Shown in pieces: positions 1 to 9,282 of a DNA stretch of 64,000 bases (the first letter of the stretch is position 1; each line of letters starts with the position of its first letter). Origin of the DNA: Pseudomonas sp. SCB32 (lineage in GTDB: Bacteria > Pseudomonadota > Gammaproteobacteria > Pseudomonadales > Pseudomonadaceae). The notes beneath the pieces are model-generated. The model was given only the letters and a program-made list of their open reading frames with translations, had not been told where the DNA came from and made no database searches. Both the position numbers and the translations under genes were made by a program. The stretch is taken from contig NZ_CP045118.1 of the NCBI RefSeq assembly GCF_009189165.1, positions 2,232,001 to 2,296,000 of the forward strand, given 5' to 3'.

Positions 1-1
1 G

Positions 2-403
2 CACAAGCGTATCGTCGAGATGATCAATCAGCTGCACGACGCACAGGCGCAGCACGACCGGGCGCTGCTGGGCAGCGTGATCGAGGAGCTGGTCGACTAC
101 ACCCTTTCGCATTTCGCCTTCGAGGAGACCCTGCTGGAGGACTCCGGCTACCAGTTCACCCGCGCCCACAAGAAGGTGCACGAACTGTTCATCAAGCGGG
201 TTTCCGACTACCGCATGCGCTTCGAATCCGGCGAGGACGTGGCCGATGAGCTCAAGGGCCTGCTGGGGCGCTGGCTGTTCAATCACATCCGCAACGATGA
301 CGCCAACTACGTGGAGTCGGTGAAATCCAGCATGCAGGAGCTGACCCGCGACCAGGGCCAGGGAGGCTGGCTGTCGCGCTCGATGAAGCGCTTCTTCGGC
401 TGA
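2..403 (+). CDS. Bacteriohemerythrin, 5' truncated by window edge
   Basis: An oxygen-binding four-helix di-iron protein of the hemerythrin family. The reading frame is open to the left edge and the codons before the first ATG (position 20) read HKRIVE, which fits the family's helix-A iron ligand region, so the true start lies outside the window. The remaining ligand motifs are visible: HFAFEE, the H-x3-H pair in AHKKVHE, and HIRNDD near the C-terminus. Bacterial members bind O2 reversibly and are thought to deliver or sense oxygen. It ends at TGA 401-403. Position next to folE matches PA1673 of P. aeruginosa as recalled. Confidence 0.9.
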   Translation, partial: HKRIVEMINQLHDAQAQHDRALLGSVIEELVDYTLSHFAFEETLLEDSGYQFTRAHKKVHELFIKRVSDYRMRFESGEDVADELKGLLGRWLFNHIRNDDANYVESVKSSMQELTRDQGQGGWLSRSMKRFFG

Positions 404-502
404 TTCATCGGGGAAATCGGCCCAACCCCGACGCGAACCCCCCGGGGCTATCTATGCTCAGTGCTACATAACGACAAGGCATGCCATTGGGGGTTCATCG
501 GT

Positions 503-1351
503 ATGAAAACGCTGTTGAAATCGCTGTTGCTGGTTTCCCTGCTGACGTCTGCATTTTCCCTGTTTGCCGCACAGTCCACTGCGCCGAGCGAAGCCAAGCG
601 CGCCCAGGCGCTGCTGGCCAAGGCGGTGGCCTATTACAAGAAGGAGGGCGACCAGGCCTTTGCGGCGTTCAGCCGCCAGGGCGAGTTCGTAGATGGTGAC
701 CTCTACCTCTTCGTGGTGGACAGCAACGGCACCATGCTCGCCAGCGGCGGGCCTTCGGTGGTGCTGATCGGCCGCGATGTGTCGACGACGCTCGATCCCG
801 CCCTGCGCGAGCAGTTCGCCAAGACGCTCGCCCAGCCCGCGACCGGGAAGGTGCAGCAGACGGACTATCGCTGGAAGAACTGGGCCGATGGCCGCACCGA
901 GCACAAGCACGTGTACTACGAGCGGGTCGGCGATCGCTTCATCGCCACCGGCTACTACGTGCCGCGCGCCACGCCGGAGCGGGCGGTGGCGATGCTGGAC
1001 AAGGCGGTGCAGGCCGTCGAAGCCGACCCGGATGGCACCTTCCGCAAGATCAACTCACTCGATCGCAGCTTCATCGAAGACGATCTCTATGTGTTCGCCG
1101 TCGATCTCGATACCTCGAAGTTCGTCGCCCACGGCTTCAACAGCCGCATGGTCGGCACCGATTTCGCCTCGCTGAAGGACCCGGGCGGCAACCCGGTCGG
1201 CCCTGCCATGCTGGAGCTGGCGCGTGCCAAGGGGGACGGGGAGTTCGAATACCAGTGGCGCAACCCTGTGACCACCCGGGTGGAGAACAAGCACGCCTTC
1301 CTGCGCAAGGTCGGCCACTACATGGTCGCGGTGGGTTACTACACGCGCTGA
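503..1351 (+). CDS. Periplasmic double-Cache domain protein
   Basis: A secreted protein of 282 residues made of two tandem Cache (sCache_2-like) ligand-binding modules and nothing else. The first repeat contains DGDLYLFVVDSNGTMLASGG and ends GYYVPR; the second contains EDDLYVFAVDLDT and ends GYYTR, so the halves are paralogous. The N-terminus MKTLLKSLLLVSLLTSAFSL is a signal peptide. The ATG at 503 is preferred over an in-frame upstream codon at 461 because it begins the signal peptide. There is no transmembrane output domain, so it may act as a periplasmic binding partner for a separate receptor (inference). A strong terminator follows. Confidence 0.8.
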   Translation: MKTLLKSLLLVSLLTSAFSLFAAQSTAPSEAKRAQALLAKAVAYYKKEGDQAFAAFSRQGEFVDGDLYLFVVDSNGTMLASGGPSVVLIGRDVSTTLDPALREQFAKTLAQPATGKVQQTDYRWKNWADGRTEHKHVYYERVGDRFIATGYYVPRATPERAVAMLDKAVQAVEADPDGTFRKINSLDRSFIEDDLYVFAVDLDTSKFVAHGFNSRMVGTDFASLKDPGGNPVGPAMLELARAKGDGEFEYQWRNPVTTRVENKHAFLRKVGHYMVAVGYYTR

Positions 1352-1368
1352 TCACGAAAAGCGCTCAG

Positions 1369-1398
1369 AAAAAAACCGGCCTGCGGGCCGGTTTTTTC
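1369..1398. terminator. Bidirectional rho-independent terminator
   Basis: A GC hairpin CCGGCC-TGCG-GGCCGG flanked by an A run on the left and six Ts on the right lies between the convergent Cache gene and folE, so it can serve both strands. Confidence 0.85.
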
Positions 1399-1414
1399 AT
1401 CGCGGTGGTTCGCT

Positions 1415-1960
1415 TCAGCGGATCAGGCTGAGGAACTCGCTGCGGGTGGCGGCGTTTTCGCGGAATTCGCCGAGCATCACCGAGGTGACCATCGACGAGT
1501 TCTGCTTCTCCACGCCACGCATCATCATGCACATGTGCTTGGCCTCGATCACCACGGCCACGCCCAGCGCGCCGGTGACCTGCTGCACGGCCTCGGCGAT
1601 CTGCCGCGACATGTTTTCCTGGATCTGCAGGCGGCGGGCGTACATGTCGACGATGCGCGCGACCTTCGACAGGCCCAGCACCTTGCCGTTGGGGATGTAG
1701 GCGACGTGGGCCTTGCCGATGAAGGGCAGCAGGTGGTGCTCGCACAGCGAGTAGAGCTCGATGTCCTTGACCAGCACCATTTCACTGTTGTCGGAGCTGA
1801 ACAGGGCGCCGTTGACGATCTCCTCCAGCGTCTGCTGGTAGCCACGGCAGAGGTACTGCATGGCTTTGGCGGCACGCTTGGGCGTGTCGACCAGACCTTC
1901 GCGGGTGACGTCCTCACCGAGCTGGCTGAGGATCGCGGAGTAGTGTTGTTCCAGGGACAT
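1415..1960 (-). CDS. folE: GTP cyclohydrolase I
   Basis: Converts GTP to 7,8-dihydroneopterin triphosphate, the first step of tetrahydrofolate synthesis. The 181-residue protein is the standard single-domain length. Zinc ligands are visible as C73 and H76 in the motif CEHH and C144 in KHMCMMMRG; the 71-residue gap equals that of the E. coli enzyme. The family signature around [14 protein letters not shown] is intact. It is convergent with the Cache gene and probably monocistronic. Pseudomonas genomes carry paralogues (PA1674 is labelled folE2 in PAO1), so the number after the symbol is not decidable here. Confidence 0.95.
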   Translation of the reverse strand: MSLEQHYSAILSQLGEDVTREGLVDTPKRAAKAMQYLCRGYQQTLEEIVNGALFSSDNSEMVLVKDIELYSLCEHHLLPFIGKAHVAYIPNGKVLGLSKVARIVDMYARRLQIQENMSRQIAEAVQQVTGALGVAVVIEAKHMCMMMRGVEKQNSSMVTSVMLGEFRENAATRSEFLSLIR

Positions 1961-2092
1961 GGATCTACCTGTGGCAATGACAAATATGAGAACCGTGGCG
2001 CAGGGTAGGGCGCGCGGCCCCGGCTGGCAAGGGTGGAGTGCCGGTTGGCGCCATATGGCGGGCCGGCTGGCGCCAATCGTTGCCCGGCTGGA

Positions 2093-2650
2093 TTACTCGT
2101 CGCGGCCTTCGAGCATGGTGCGGCGCAGCATCACGTAGATGGCGCCGGTACCGCCGTGGCGCGGCAGGCAGGAGGCGAAGCCCAGCACCTGCGGGTGCTG
2201 GCGCAGCCAGGTATTCACGTGGCTCTTCATCATCGGGCTCTTGCCGTCGATGCGCGCGGCCTTGCCATGGGTGACGCGGATGCAGCGGACTTCGAAACGG
2301 GTGGCTTCGGCGATGAAGTCCCAAAGGGTCTCGCGGGCCTTTTCGATCTTCATGCCGTGGAGGTCGAGGCTGCCCTCGAAGCCGATCTGGCCGGCCTTGA
2401 GCTTGCGCATCTGGCCTTCCTGGACGCCGTCGCGGGCCCAGTAGAGCTCGTCCTCGGGGCCGACGTCGATGACGAACTGGTCCGACAGGCCGTCCACCCG
2501 GATGTTCTCGACACGCACGGTCGCGTTCTGCCGCAGCTCCTTGAGCTGCTTGCGGTCGGCCTTGGGCTTGCCGGTATCGGCCTGGTCCACGGTGATGCGC
2601 TTGACGCCGCGCATCTCGCGGGCGAACTGGGAAAAATCGTCGTCTTGCAT
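2093..2650 (-). CDS. Smr domain protein (SmrA/YdaL-like)
   Basis: A 185-residue protein ending in a small MutS-related (Smr) domain. The Smr hallmarks LDLHGM, THGK and RHGGTGAIYV are present in the last 90 residues. Stand-alone Smr proteins of this type are structure-specific or nicking endonucleases, and some act on RNA. The first half is charged and without a recognisable domain. The start at 2650 (MQDDDFSQF) is chosen over an upstream in-frame codon because a GGAGGTG ribosome site precedes it. Neighbours (folE, small membrane protein) match the PAO1 order. Confidence 0.85.
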   Translation of the reverse strand: MQDDDFSQFAREMRGVKRITVDQADTGKPKADRKQLKELRQNATVRVENIRVDGLSDQFVIDVGPEDELYWARDGVQEGQMRKLKAGQIGFEGSLDLHGMKIEKARETLWDFIAEATRFEVRCIRVTHGKAARIDGKSPMMKSHVNTWLRQHPQVLGFASCLPRHGGTGAIYVMLRRTMLEGRDE

Positions 2651-2728
2651 GCGCACCTCCTCGAAGAGCCGCGCAGTGTAGCGGATCACGTTCGTCCTAC
2701 GGAAATTCGCGCATCCGCTTGCAGGAGG

Positions 2729-3049
2729 TCAGTTGCGCTTCTTCATCAGCCGTGGCGACAGGCTCAGGCCCTCGCGGCCGCGTGCCCGGCGGCGGGCGGT
2801 GCGCCAGAACATCACGCCCAGCCACAGGCCCAGCACGCCGATGACCAGCAGCACGGCGCCGGCACCCGGCTCGATGTGCAGCACGCCAACGGCGGGCTGG
2901 CGCCGCAACAGCGCGGCGACGCCGGCCATCGCGGAAAGAATGCCAAGGGTGGCGATTACCGCCGCCAGGGCAGCGGCGAAGCGCCAGCGCCAGCGTCCCG
3001 GGCGCTTGGGACGCAAGGAGCGCGATTTGAAACTATCGGACAACTTCAT
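2729..3049 (-). CDS. Small membrane protein, unknown function
   Basis: A 106-residue protein with a basic N-terminus (KSRSLRPKRPGRWRWR) and two hydrophobic segments, about residues 24-47 and 62-83, followed by a very basic tail (RRRARGR). This predicts an inner-membrane hairpin with both ends in the cytoplasm. No family recognised. Its place between Smr and isochorismatase-like genes corresponds to PA1676 in the recalled PAO1 order, which supports it being a real gene. Confidence 0.6.
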   Translation of the reverse strand: MKLSDSFKSRSLRPKRPGRWRWRFAAALAAVIATLGILSAMAGVAALLRRQPAVGVLHIEPGAGAVLLVIGVLGLWLGVMFWRTARRRARGREGLSLSPRLMKKRN

Positions 3050-3221
3050 CCCGACTTCCTCATCTGTTGAACGAGGCTATGACCGGTCAGGGCTGGATAG
3101 GGTTCCAACCCTGGGCTCGGGAGGCCCGCCAAGCCTGGTTTCCGGCCGGGCCGTGGGCTCTGCGCCTTAGCTGAGCCTAATCGCTGGCGGCTGTCGCTGC
3201 CGTCCGTCGGGACGGACGGTG

Positions 3222-3818
3222 TCAGACCAGTGCGTTCGCCTGGGCGACCACAGCGGCGAAGTTGTCGCCCAGCGCGGCGATCTCGGCGCGATGCAGGTCA
3301 CGGGCGGCAAGCACGCCGCCTTCCGGCGTGGGGATGTCGCGGGTGGCGCAGGCGGCGTCCACCAGGGTGCAACGGTAGCCGTAGTCCTTGGCAGCACGCA
3401 CGGTGGTGCTGATGCTCGAATGGGTCATGAAGCCGCAGACGATCACGTCGAGACGACCGTTGGCTTGCAGGCGGTCATGCAGGTCGGTGCCGGCAAAGGC
3501 GTTGGGCAGGCGCTTGTCCACCACCACCTCGCCCGGCAGCGGGGCGAGTTCGGGAAGGAACTGGCCGCGCGGGCCCTGCGGGTCGAGCACGCCGCCACGC
3601 ACGCCCAGGTGGTGTACATGGACGATCGGAGTGCCCATGGCCCTGGCCGATTCCAGCAGCAGGCGGATCTGTGCCACCGCCGTATCCAGGTCCGGCAGTG
3701 CCAGCACGCCGCTGCGGTACTCCTCCTGGGCATCGATGATCAACAGAGTGCTCTGGCGCAGCGTGGCCGGCGGATAACCGCGTCCACTGATCTGCAGCAT
3801 GCTGAGCGGATGGGACAT
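3222..3818 (-). CDS. Isochorismatase-like hydrolase with Ser in place of catalytic Cys
   Basis: A 198-residue member of the isochorismatase/cysteine hydrolase fold. Of the usual Asp-Lys-Cys triad, D29 (LLIIDAQEE) and K102 (VVVDKRLPNAF) are present. In the nucleophile loop CGFMTHSSISTT, the residue that aligns with the usual Cys is Ser135. Related enzymes act on amides, nicotinamide or isochorismate; isochorismatases proper also lack the Cys. The substrate cannot be inferred. It probably forms its own transcription unit, divergent from prmB. Confidence 0.8.
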   Translation of the reverse strand: MSHPLSMLQISGRGYPPATLRQSTLLIIDAQEEYRSGVLALPDLDTAVAQIRLLLESARAMGTPIVHVHHLGVRGGVLDPQGPRGQFLPELAPLPGEVVVDKRLPNAFAGTDLHDRLQANGRLDVIVCGFMTHSSISTTVRAAKDYGYRCTLVDAACATRDIPTPEGGVLAARDLHRAEIAALGDNFAAVVAQANALV

Positions 3819-3958
3819 GTCTCAACTCCTGATAATCCACGTGCCACCATTGTGGGCTGTAACGCGTCCCCTGTGAATCTTTGCGAACTCGCTCCAAAGT
3901 GGTATTGGCATGAACAACGATAGCTGGTCAGGGGCGCCCCAGTGCGTCGCTGTTCCGG

Positions 3959-3968
3959 TAGAATGCGC
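3959..3968 (+). promoter_or_regulatory. Probable -10 region of prmB (TAGAATGCGC)
   Basis: TAGAAT followed by GCGC, 30 bases before the prmB start. The same ten bases recur upstream of speE (15293) and the LtaS-like gene (16432), which supports a shared housekeeping -10 element. Confidence 0.5.
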
Positions 3969-3997
3969 CCCTTTTTGCGAGCTGCGAGGACTGCGCC

Positions 3998-4912
3998 GTG
4001 ACTCAATCCCGTTTGCTGACCCTGCGTGACCACATCCGCTGGGCGGTCAGCCGTTTCCACGCCGAGGAGCTGTTCTTCGGCCATGGTACCGACAATGCCT
4101 GGGACGAGGCTCGTCAACTTGTGCTCGGTGCGCTGCATCTGCCCTGGGAAATGGCCGATGCCTACCTGGACTGCCGCCTCGAGGACGAGGAGCGCGAGTA
4201 CCTGATGCATCTGCTGCGCCGGCGTATCGAGGATCGCGTGCCGACCGCCTACCTGCTGGGCGAGGCCTGGTTCTGTGGCCTGCCGTTCGTAGTCGACGAG
4301 CGCGTGCTGGTGCCGCGCTCGCCCATCGCCGAGCTGATCGAGCGCCGTTTCGAGCCCTGGCTGGCGGCTGATCCTGCGCGCATCCTCGACCTCTGCACCG
4401 GCTCGGGCTGCATCGGCATCGCCTGTGCCAGCGCCTTCCCCGATGCCGAGGTGGTGCTGGGCGACCTGTCCTTCGACGCCCTGGAAGTGGCCAACATCAA
4501 CATCGAGCGTCATGAGCTGGGCGAGCGCGTCTACACCGTGCAGGGTGATGGCTTCTCCGGCCTGCCGGGGCAGCGCTTCGACCTGATCGTGTCCAACCCG
4601 CCCTATGTCGACGCTGAAGACTTCGCCGACATGCCCGCCGAATACCACCATGAACCGGCGCTGGGCCTGGCCTGCGGCGACGATGGCCTTGACCTGGTGC
4701 GGCGCATGCTGGCGGAGGCCGCGGACCATCTCACCGAGCGCGGCAGCCTGGTCATCGAGGTGGGCAACAGCCAGGTGCACGTGGCGGCGCTCTATCCGGA
4801 AGTGGACTTCACCTGGCTCGAATTCGAGTACGGCGGCCATGGCGTGTTCCTGCTTTCGGCCCAGCAGTGCCGGGATCATCAGGAGCTGTTCAAGGCGCGC
4901 GTAAAGGCCTGA
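3998..4912 (+). CDS. prmB: Ribosomal protein L3 N5-glutamine methyltransferase
   Basis: A SAM-dependent methyltransferase that modifies a glutamine of ribosomal protein L3. The 304-residue protein has the N-terminal helical domain typical of PrmB/HemK, the SAM-binding motif [10 protein letters not shown] at residues 131-140, and the catalytic NPPY at 200-203 that holds the Gln side chain. GTG 3998 is the start. It precedes a convergent gene and a REP half-site. PrmB is preferred over PrmC because there is no release-factor gene context and because PAO1 has prmB in this same order. Confidence 0.93.
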   Translation: MTQSRLLTLRDHIRWAVSRFHAEELFFGHGTDNAWDEARQLVLGALHLPWEMADAYLDCRLEDEEREYLMHLLRRRIEDRVPTAYLLGEAWFCGLPFVVDERVLVPRSPIAELIERRFEPWLAADPARILDLCTGSGCIGIACASAFPDAEVVLGDLSFDALEVANINIERHELGERVYTVQGDGFSGLPGQRFDLIVSNPPYVDAEDFADMPAEYHHEPALGLACGDDGLDLVRRMLAEAADHLTERGSLVIEVGNSQVHVAALYPEVDFTWLEFEYGGHGVFLLSAQQCRDHQELFKARVKA

Positions 4913-4926
4913 TCCGGATCACTCCG

Positions 4927-4950
4927 TAGGAGCGGGCCATGCCCGCGATG
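4927..4950 (+). repeat. REP half-element GTAGGAGCGGGCCATGCCCGCGATGA
   Basis: A single GTAGGAGCG-type REP with an internal GGGC-CAT-GCCC hairpin sits in the 88-bp gap between the convergent prmB and the next gene. The same family recurs at many intergenic sites here. Confidence 0.75.
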
Positions 4951-5000
4951 ATTCGACTGCCGCTCCGATACCCCAGAGGGCCGCAATCGCTGGCCCCCCC

Positions 5001-5786
5001 TCAGTGCGTGGCGATCCAGATCAGCAGGCCCGCCTGGAACACCGCGAACACCGTCAGGCAGGCGATGGTGAAGCGCAGGCTGGTGTCGTCGCGGCGGAAG
5101 GTCTCGATGCGCTGTTCCAGGCGGCGGATTTCATTGGCCTGGGTGGCGAGGTTCTGGTCGGCCTGTTCGAGCATGGTGGCCGCGTCCAGCAGTGGCAGGA
5201 TCTGCACCTTCTCCTTGTGCCAGTCGTCGTACAGCTCGCTGACCCGGCCGGCGTGGTAGCGCGCCTTGAGCAGGCCCGAGTCCTCGTAGATCACATCGAA
5301 GCCCTGGGCGCGCAGGAAATGATCCCTGCGCTGGCGGGCGTCTTCGTTCATCGCGTCCTTCACCGCCAGCGCACCACCCTCGACCCGGTAGTGCGCCCAC
5401 TTCTTCTTTGCCCAGCCCACGCCCTGGGCCAGCAGGAAGCGCCCCAGGCCCCGGTTCAGCGGCTCGGTGGTGAAGCCTGAGTCGGCGCCGAAGCGGATTT
5501 CCTTGTTGCGGTGGTCTGCCCAGACCTCCAGCAGGTTCATTTCCTTGCGCAGCACTTGCCCCGGCAGTTGGATGGTCAGGCGCAGCAGGCTCTGGTCGGC
5601 GCTGTGCCGTTCCACCCGGCCGAGCTGGACGAAGCGTAGCGGGCGCGCGCCGGTCGTGCGGTCGGTGGGCAGCGGCGCCAGGCGCAGCAGGCGGTAGTGC
5701 TCCGGACCCAGTTCCGCCCAGGGGTGGGGACGGGCAGTGCTCTGGGCGGCACTTTCATCGACGGAAGTGGGTTCGGCTTGGTTCAT
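5001..5786 (-). CDS. Tail-anchored protein of unknown function, weakly GNAT-like core
   Basis: A 261-residue protein whose last 25 residues (RFTIACLTVFAVFQAGLLIW) form a single membrane anchor, preceded by a predicted coiled coil (about residues 195-230). The central part contains NRGLGRFLLAQG and HFLRAQGFDVIYED, which resemble the acetyl-CoA-binding motif A and motif B of GNAT acetyltransferases; this is a weak similarity, not an assignment. The start at 5786 (MNQAEPTS) is chosen because GAGGA lies 9 bases upstream; a longer in-frame version to 5873 would overlap the preceding gene's 3' end. Corresponds to PA1679 by position. Confidence 0.65.
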   Translation of the reverse strand: MNQAEPTSVDESAAQSTARPHPWAELGPEHYRLLRLAPLPTDRTTGARPLRFVQLGRVERHSADQSLLRLTIQLPGQVLRKEMNLLEVWADHRNKEIRFGADSGFTTEPLNRGLGRFLLAQGVGWAKKKWAHYRVEGGALAVKDAMNEDARQRRDHFLRAQGFDVIYEDSGLLKARYHAGRVSELYDDWHKEKVQILPLLDAATMLEQADQNLATQANEIRRLEQRIETFRRDDTSLRFTIACLTVFAVFQAGLLIWIATH

Positions 5787-5832
5787 GGAGCGATCCTCGG
5801 GCCCGGAGGGCATGGCCGGGCTGTCCCGAGGG

Positions 5833-6864
5833 TTATCGACGGATTGCCGCGTTACTTGAGACGTCCGCTCCAAATTGCGCCAGGGTGGCGTTCGGCAGGG
5901 TGCGGGTGGTTTTCACGAAGTCGACGATACGCTGCACCAGCTCCCGCGCCAGGGGCAGGTTGGGGTTGTTGTAGGAGGCCAGCTGCTGCGGGCCGCTGGC
6001 CGGGACGATGCGCAGGATGTGGTTCATGCCGTCGATCAGGTACAGCTCGCTGTCGGGTTTGGCTCGCTTGAGCGCCAGGGCGTCTTCCTCGCCGACCTGG
6101 ATGTCGTGCCGGCCCTGGAGGATCAGCGTCGGCATCTTCAGCGCGGCGAAGGCGTGGGCCGGGTCCTGGCGGAACAGGGAGATCAGGTAGGGCTGCACGC
6201 TGGGGCGGAACAGTGCGAGCAGCGGTTGCGACACCTTCGGCTGCAGCTGGCCGGCGTTGAGGCCATCGATCAGCTGGTTGGCCTCCTTCTGCAGCGGCGG
6301 CGGCAGGCGCCCTTGCAGTTGCTCGCGCAGTACGTCGCCGATAGGACGGGAGCTGCCGGAAATCGAGACCAGCTCGTCGGCGTGGGACTTCGGAGCCGCC
6401 AGGCTGGCGATCAGCGCGCCCTCGCTGTGGCCGATCAGAATCTGGCGGCCGAAGCGCGGGTCGCGCGCCAGCCGGTCGCTCCAGGCGACCACGTCGGCAA
6501 CGTAGCCGTCGACGCTGAGTTCCTCTTCGCGCGGCGCGGCCGGCAGGCTGCGGGCCACGCCGCGCTTGTCGTAGCGCACGCTGGCGATGCCGTTCTCCGC
6601 GAGCGCTTCGGCCAGCTTGCTCAGGTAGGCGTTGTTGCCGCCCTCGGGGTTGTTGCCATCGCGGTCGGTGGGGCCGGAGCCGGCGACCAGCAGGGCGACC
6701 GGGGGCGGGGTGGCGCTTTGTGGCAGCAGCAGGGTGCCGCGCAGCACGCCGTGACCGGTGTCCAGGTCGTAGGGACGTTGCAGGATGCTGCTGGGAGCCG
6801 CTTGCGCGGCTGATCCGAGCAGGAAGAGGAAGAGCAGGAGGAGACGGCGCATCGATGACTTCAC
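5833..6864 (-). CDS. Secreted alpha/beta hydrolase
   Basis: A 343-residue serine hydrolase with a signal peptide (MRRLLLLFLFLLGSAAQAA). The nucleophile elbow GHSEG, the acid in GRHDIQV and the His in GMNHILRI give a full Ser-Asp-His triad; AGSGPTDRDGNN is the oxyanion-hole region. The N-terminal beta-strand extension resembles YqiA/dienelactone-type exported hydrolases of Pseudomonas. The start may be 6864 or, for a tidier signal peptide, the ATG at 6852. It ends 47 bases upstream of the preferred start of the next gene on the same strand, so the two may be cotranscribed. Confidence 0.8.
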   Translation of the reverse strand: MKSSMRRLLLLFLFLLGSAAQAAPSSILQRPYDLDTGHGVLRGTLLLPQSATPPPVALLVAGSGPTDRDGNNPEGGNNAYLSKLAEALAENGIASVRYDKRGVARSLPAAPREEELSVDGYVADVVAWSDRLARDPRFGRQILIGHSEGALIASLAAPKSHADELVSISGSSRPIGDVLREQLQGRLPPPLQKEANQLIDGLNAGQLQPKVSQPLLALFRPSVQPYLISLFRQDPAHAFAALKMPTLILQGRHDIQVGEEDALALKRAKPDSELYLIDGMNHILRIVPASGPQQLASYNNPNLPLARELVQRIVDFVKTTRTLPNATLAQFGADVSSNAAIRR

Positions 6865-6905
6865 GATGGGGGTGATGGCGCTTTGATCCTCAATGCCGGC
6901 GAAGG

Positions 6906-6934
6906 TTCGCAGGGCGGATTGACGCAGGTATACT
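6906..6934 (+). promoter_or_regulatory. Probable aroC promoter
   Basis: A TATACT -10 hexamer at 6929-6934 preceded by TTCGCA at a 17-base spacing, about 40 bases before aroC. Seen by eye only. Confidence 0.4.
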
Positions 6935-6974
6935 GGCCGGCCTTTTCGATCCCCTGTCTTCCGCGGAGCCTCGC

Positions 6975-8066
6975 ATGTCCGGCAACACCTACGGCAAGCT
7001 GTTCACCGTCACCACCGCTGGCGAAAGCCACGGCCCGGCGCTGGTCGCCATCGTCGACGGCTGCCCGCCCGGCCTGGAGATTTCCCTGGAAGACCTGCAG
7101 CGCGACCTGGACCGCCGCAAGCCCGGCACCAGCCGCCACACCACCCAGCGCCAGGAAGCCGACGAGGTGGAAATCCTCTCCGGCGTGTTCGAGGGCAAGA
7201 CCACCGGCACCCCGATCGGCCTCTTGATCCGCAACACCGACCAGAAGTCCAAGGACTACTCGGCGATCAAGGACCTGTTCCGCCCGGCCCACGCCGACTA
7301 CACCTACCACCACAAGTACGGCATCCGCGACTACCGTGGCGGCGGCCGTTCCTCGGCGCGCGAAACCGCCATGCGCGTGGCCGCCGGCGCCATCGCCAAA
7401 AAGGTCCTGGCGGGCATGGGCATCAGCGTGCGCGGCTACATGAGCCAGCTCGGCCCCATCGAAATCCCCTTCAAGACCTGGGACTGCGTCGAAGAGAACG
7501 CCTTCTTCAGCCCCGACCCGGACAAGGTGCCGGAGCTGGAGGCCTACATGGACCAGCTGCGCCGTGATCAGGACTCGGTTGGCGCGAAGATCACCGTGGT
7601 CGCCGAAGGCGTGCCGCCGGGCCTGGGCGAGCCGATCTTCGATCGCCTGGACGCGGAACTGGCCCATGCGCTGATGAGCATCAATGCCGTGAAGGGCGTG
7701 GAAATCGGCGCCGGCTTCGCCAGCGTCGCCCAGCGCGGCACCGAGCACCGCGACGAGCTCACCCCGGAAGGCTTCCTGTCGAACAATGCCGGCGGCATCC
7801 TCGGTGGCATTTCCTCCGGCCAGCCGATCATCGCCCACCTGGCGCTCAAGCCGACCTCCAGCATCACCACCCCCGGCCGTTCCATCGACGTCGACGGCAA
7901 CCCGGTGGACGTCATCACCAAGGGTCGCCACGACCCATGCGTGGGCATCCGCGCCACTCCCATCGCCGAGGCGATGATGGCCATCGTGCTGCTTGACCAC
8001 CTGCTGCGCAATCGCGCGCAGAACGCCGACGTGAAGGTCGGCACCCCGGTCCTCGGCCAGCTTTGA
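6975..8066 (+). CDS. aroC: Chorismate synthase
   Basis: Catalyses the last common step of the shikimate pathway, 5-enolpyruvylshikimate-3-phosphate to chorismate, using reduced FMN. The 363-residue protein has the typical N-terminus ([18 protein letters not shown]), the signature [18 protein letters not shown] and the C-terminal block [16 protein letters not shown]. Chorismate from this enzyme feeds pabB and, through the aromatic branch, links to the DAHP synthase gene at 46 kb. The next gene, an MFS transporter, is 55 bases downstream on the same strand. Confidence 0.97.
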   Translation: MSGNTYGKLFTVTTAGESHGPALVAIVDGCPPGLEISLEDLQRDLDRRKPGTSRHTTQRQEADEVEILSGVFEGKTTGTPIGLLIRNTDQKSKDYSAIKDLFRPAHADYTYHHKYGIRDYRGGGRSSARETAMRVAAGAIAKKVLAGMGISVRGYMSQLGPIEIPFKTWDCVEENAFFSPDPDKVPELEAYMDQLRRDQDSVGAKITVVAEGVPPGLGEPIFDRLDAELAHALMSINAVKGVEIGAGFASVAQRGTEHRDELTPEGFLSNNAGGILGGISSGQPIIAHLALKPTSSITTPGRSIDVDGNPVDVITKGRHDPCVGIRATPIAEAMMAIVLLDHLLRNRAQNADVKVGTPVLGQL

Positions 8067-8121
8067 CCGACCTGAACCGTCCGCGAGCCAGCAGGTTCGC
8101 GGAAGGCTCGTCGCGCCGCCG

Positions 8122-9282
8122 ATGACTCAGGTTCCCTACTGGCGGCTGTCCAGTTTCTACTTCTTCTACTTCTGCCTGCTGGGCGGGACGGCGCCGTTCC
8201 TCGCGCTGTATTTCCATCACCTGGGCTTCTCCAGCGCGCGCATTGGCGAGCTGGTGGCCATTCCGATGCTGATGCGCTGCGTGGCGCCGAACCTGTGGGG
8301 CTGGCTGGGCGACCGCAGCGGCCAGCGGCTGGCCATCGTGCGCTTTGGCGCGGTGTGCACGGCGTTGTGCTTCTCCGGCATCTTCCTCGGCCACAGCTAT
8401 GCCTGGCTGGCGCTGGTGATGGCCGGGCACGCGTTCTTCTGGCACGCGGTGTTGCCGCAGTTCGAGGTGATCACCCTCGCGCACCTGAGCGGGCGCACCG
8501 AGAGCTACAGCCGCATCCGCCTGTGGGGCTCCATTGGCTTCATCTGTACCGTGGTCGGCCTGGGCTGGCTGTTCGAGCGCGCCAGCCTGGATACCTACCC
8601 GCTGGCGCTGCTGGCGATCATGCTCGGCATCGTCGGCGCCAGCGGGTGGGTGCCCAATGCGCAACCTCCTGCGCGCCATGACGAGGCGGATGCCGGCGGC
8701 TTCCTCAAGCAACTGCTCAGGCCCGGCGTGCTCGCGTTCTACCTGTGCGTGTGCCTGATGCAGTTGTCCCATGGCCCGTACTACACCTTCCTGACCCTGC
8801 ACCTGGAGGCCCTCGGCTACGCCCGTGGGCTGATCGGCGAGCTCTGGGCGCTGGGTGTGGTGGCCGAGGTGCTGCTGTTCATGGTCATGCCGCGCCTGCT
8901 GCGGCGTTTTTCCCTGCGCCAGGTGCTGGTGGCGAGCTTCCTGCTGGCGGCGTTGCGCTGGCTGTTGCTGGGCACGCTGGCCGGCCATCTGCCGGTACTG
9001 TTGTTCGCCCAGTTGCTGCACGCCGCCACCTTCGGCAGTTTCCACGCCGCCGCCATTCATTTCGTCCAGCGCAGTTTCCAGGCCCGCCAGCAAGGGCAGG
9101 GGCAGGCGCTCTACGCCGCGCTGGCGGGGACGGGCGGCGCGCTGGGCGCGCTTTACTCCGGCTACAGCTGGGGTAGCCTTGGTCCGGCCTGGACGTTCAC
9201 CATCGCCAGCGTTGCCGCGCTGGCCGCCGCCTTCATCATCTGGACCCGTCTGAACGAGGACCCGCATGAACGACACCCGTGA
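8122..9282 (+). CDS. MFS transporter, HcaT/MFS_1-like
   Basis: A 386-residue protein with about twelve hydrophobic segments and the MFS loop 2-3 motif in GWLGDRSGQR. The N-terminus YWRLSSFYFFYFCLLGGTAP resembles the 3-phenylpropionate transporter (HcaT) group. Its last 17 bases overlap the start of mtnB, so it is likely cotranscribed and translationally coupled with the methionine-salvage genes. This suggests but does not prove a substrate linked to methylthioadenosine metabolism. PAO1 has an equivalent gene (PA1682) between aroC and mtnB. Confidence 0.85.
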   Translation: MTQVPYWRLSSFYFFYFCLLGGTAPFLALYFHHLGFSSARIGELVAIPMLMRCVAPNLWGWLGDRSGQRLAIVRFGAVCTALCFSGIFLGHSYAWLALVMAGHAFFWHAVLPQFEVITLAHLSGRTESYSRIRLWGSIGFICTVVGLGWLFERASLDTYPLALLAIMLGIVGASGWVPNAQPPARHDEADAGGFLKQLLRPGVLAFYLCVCLMQLSHGPYYTFLTLHLEALGYARGLIGELWALGVVAEVLLFMVMPRLLRRFSLRQVLVASFLLAALRWLLLGTLAGHLPVLLFAQLLHAATFGSFHAAAIHFVQRSFQARQQGQGQALYAALAGTGGALGALYSGYSWGSLGPAWTFTIASVAALAAAFIIWTRLNEDPHERHP

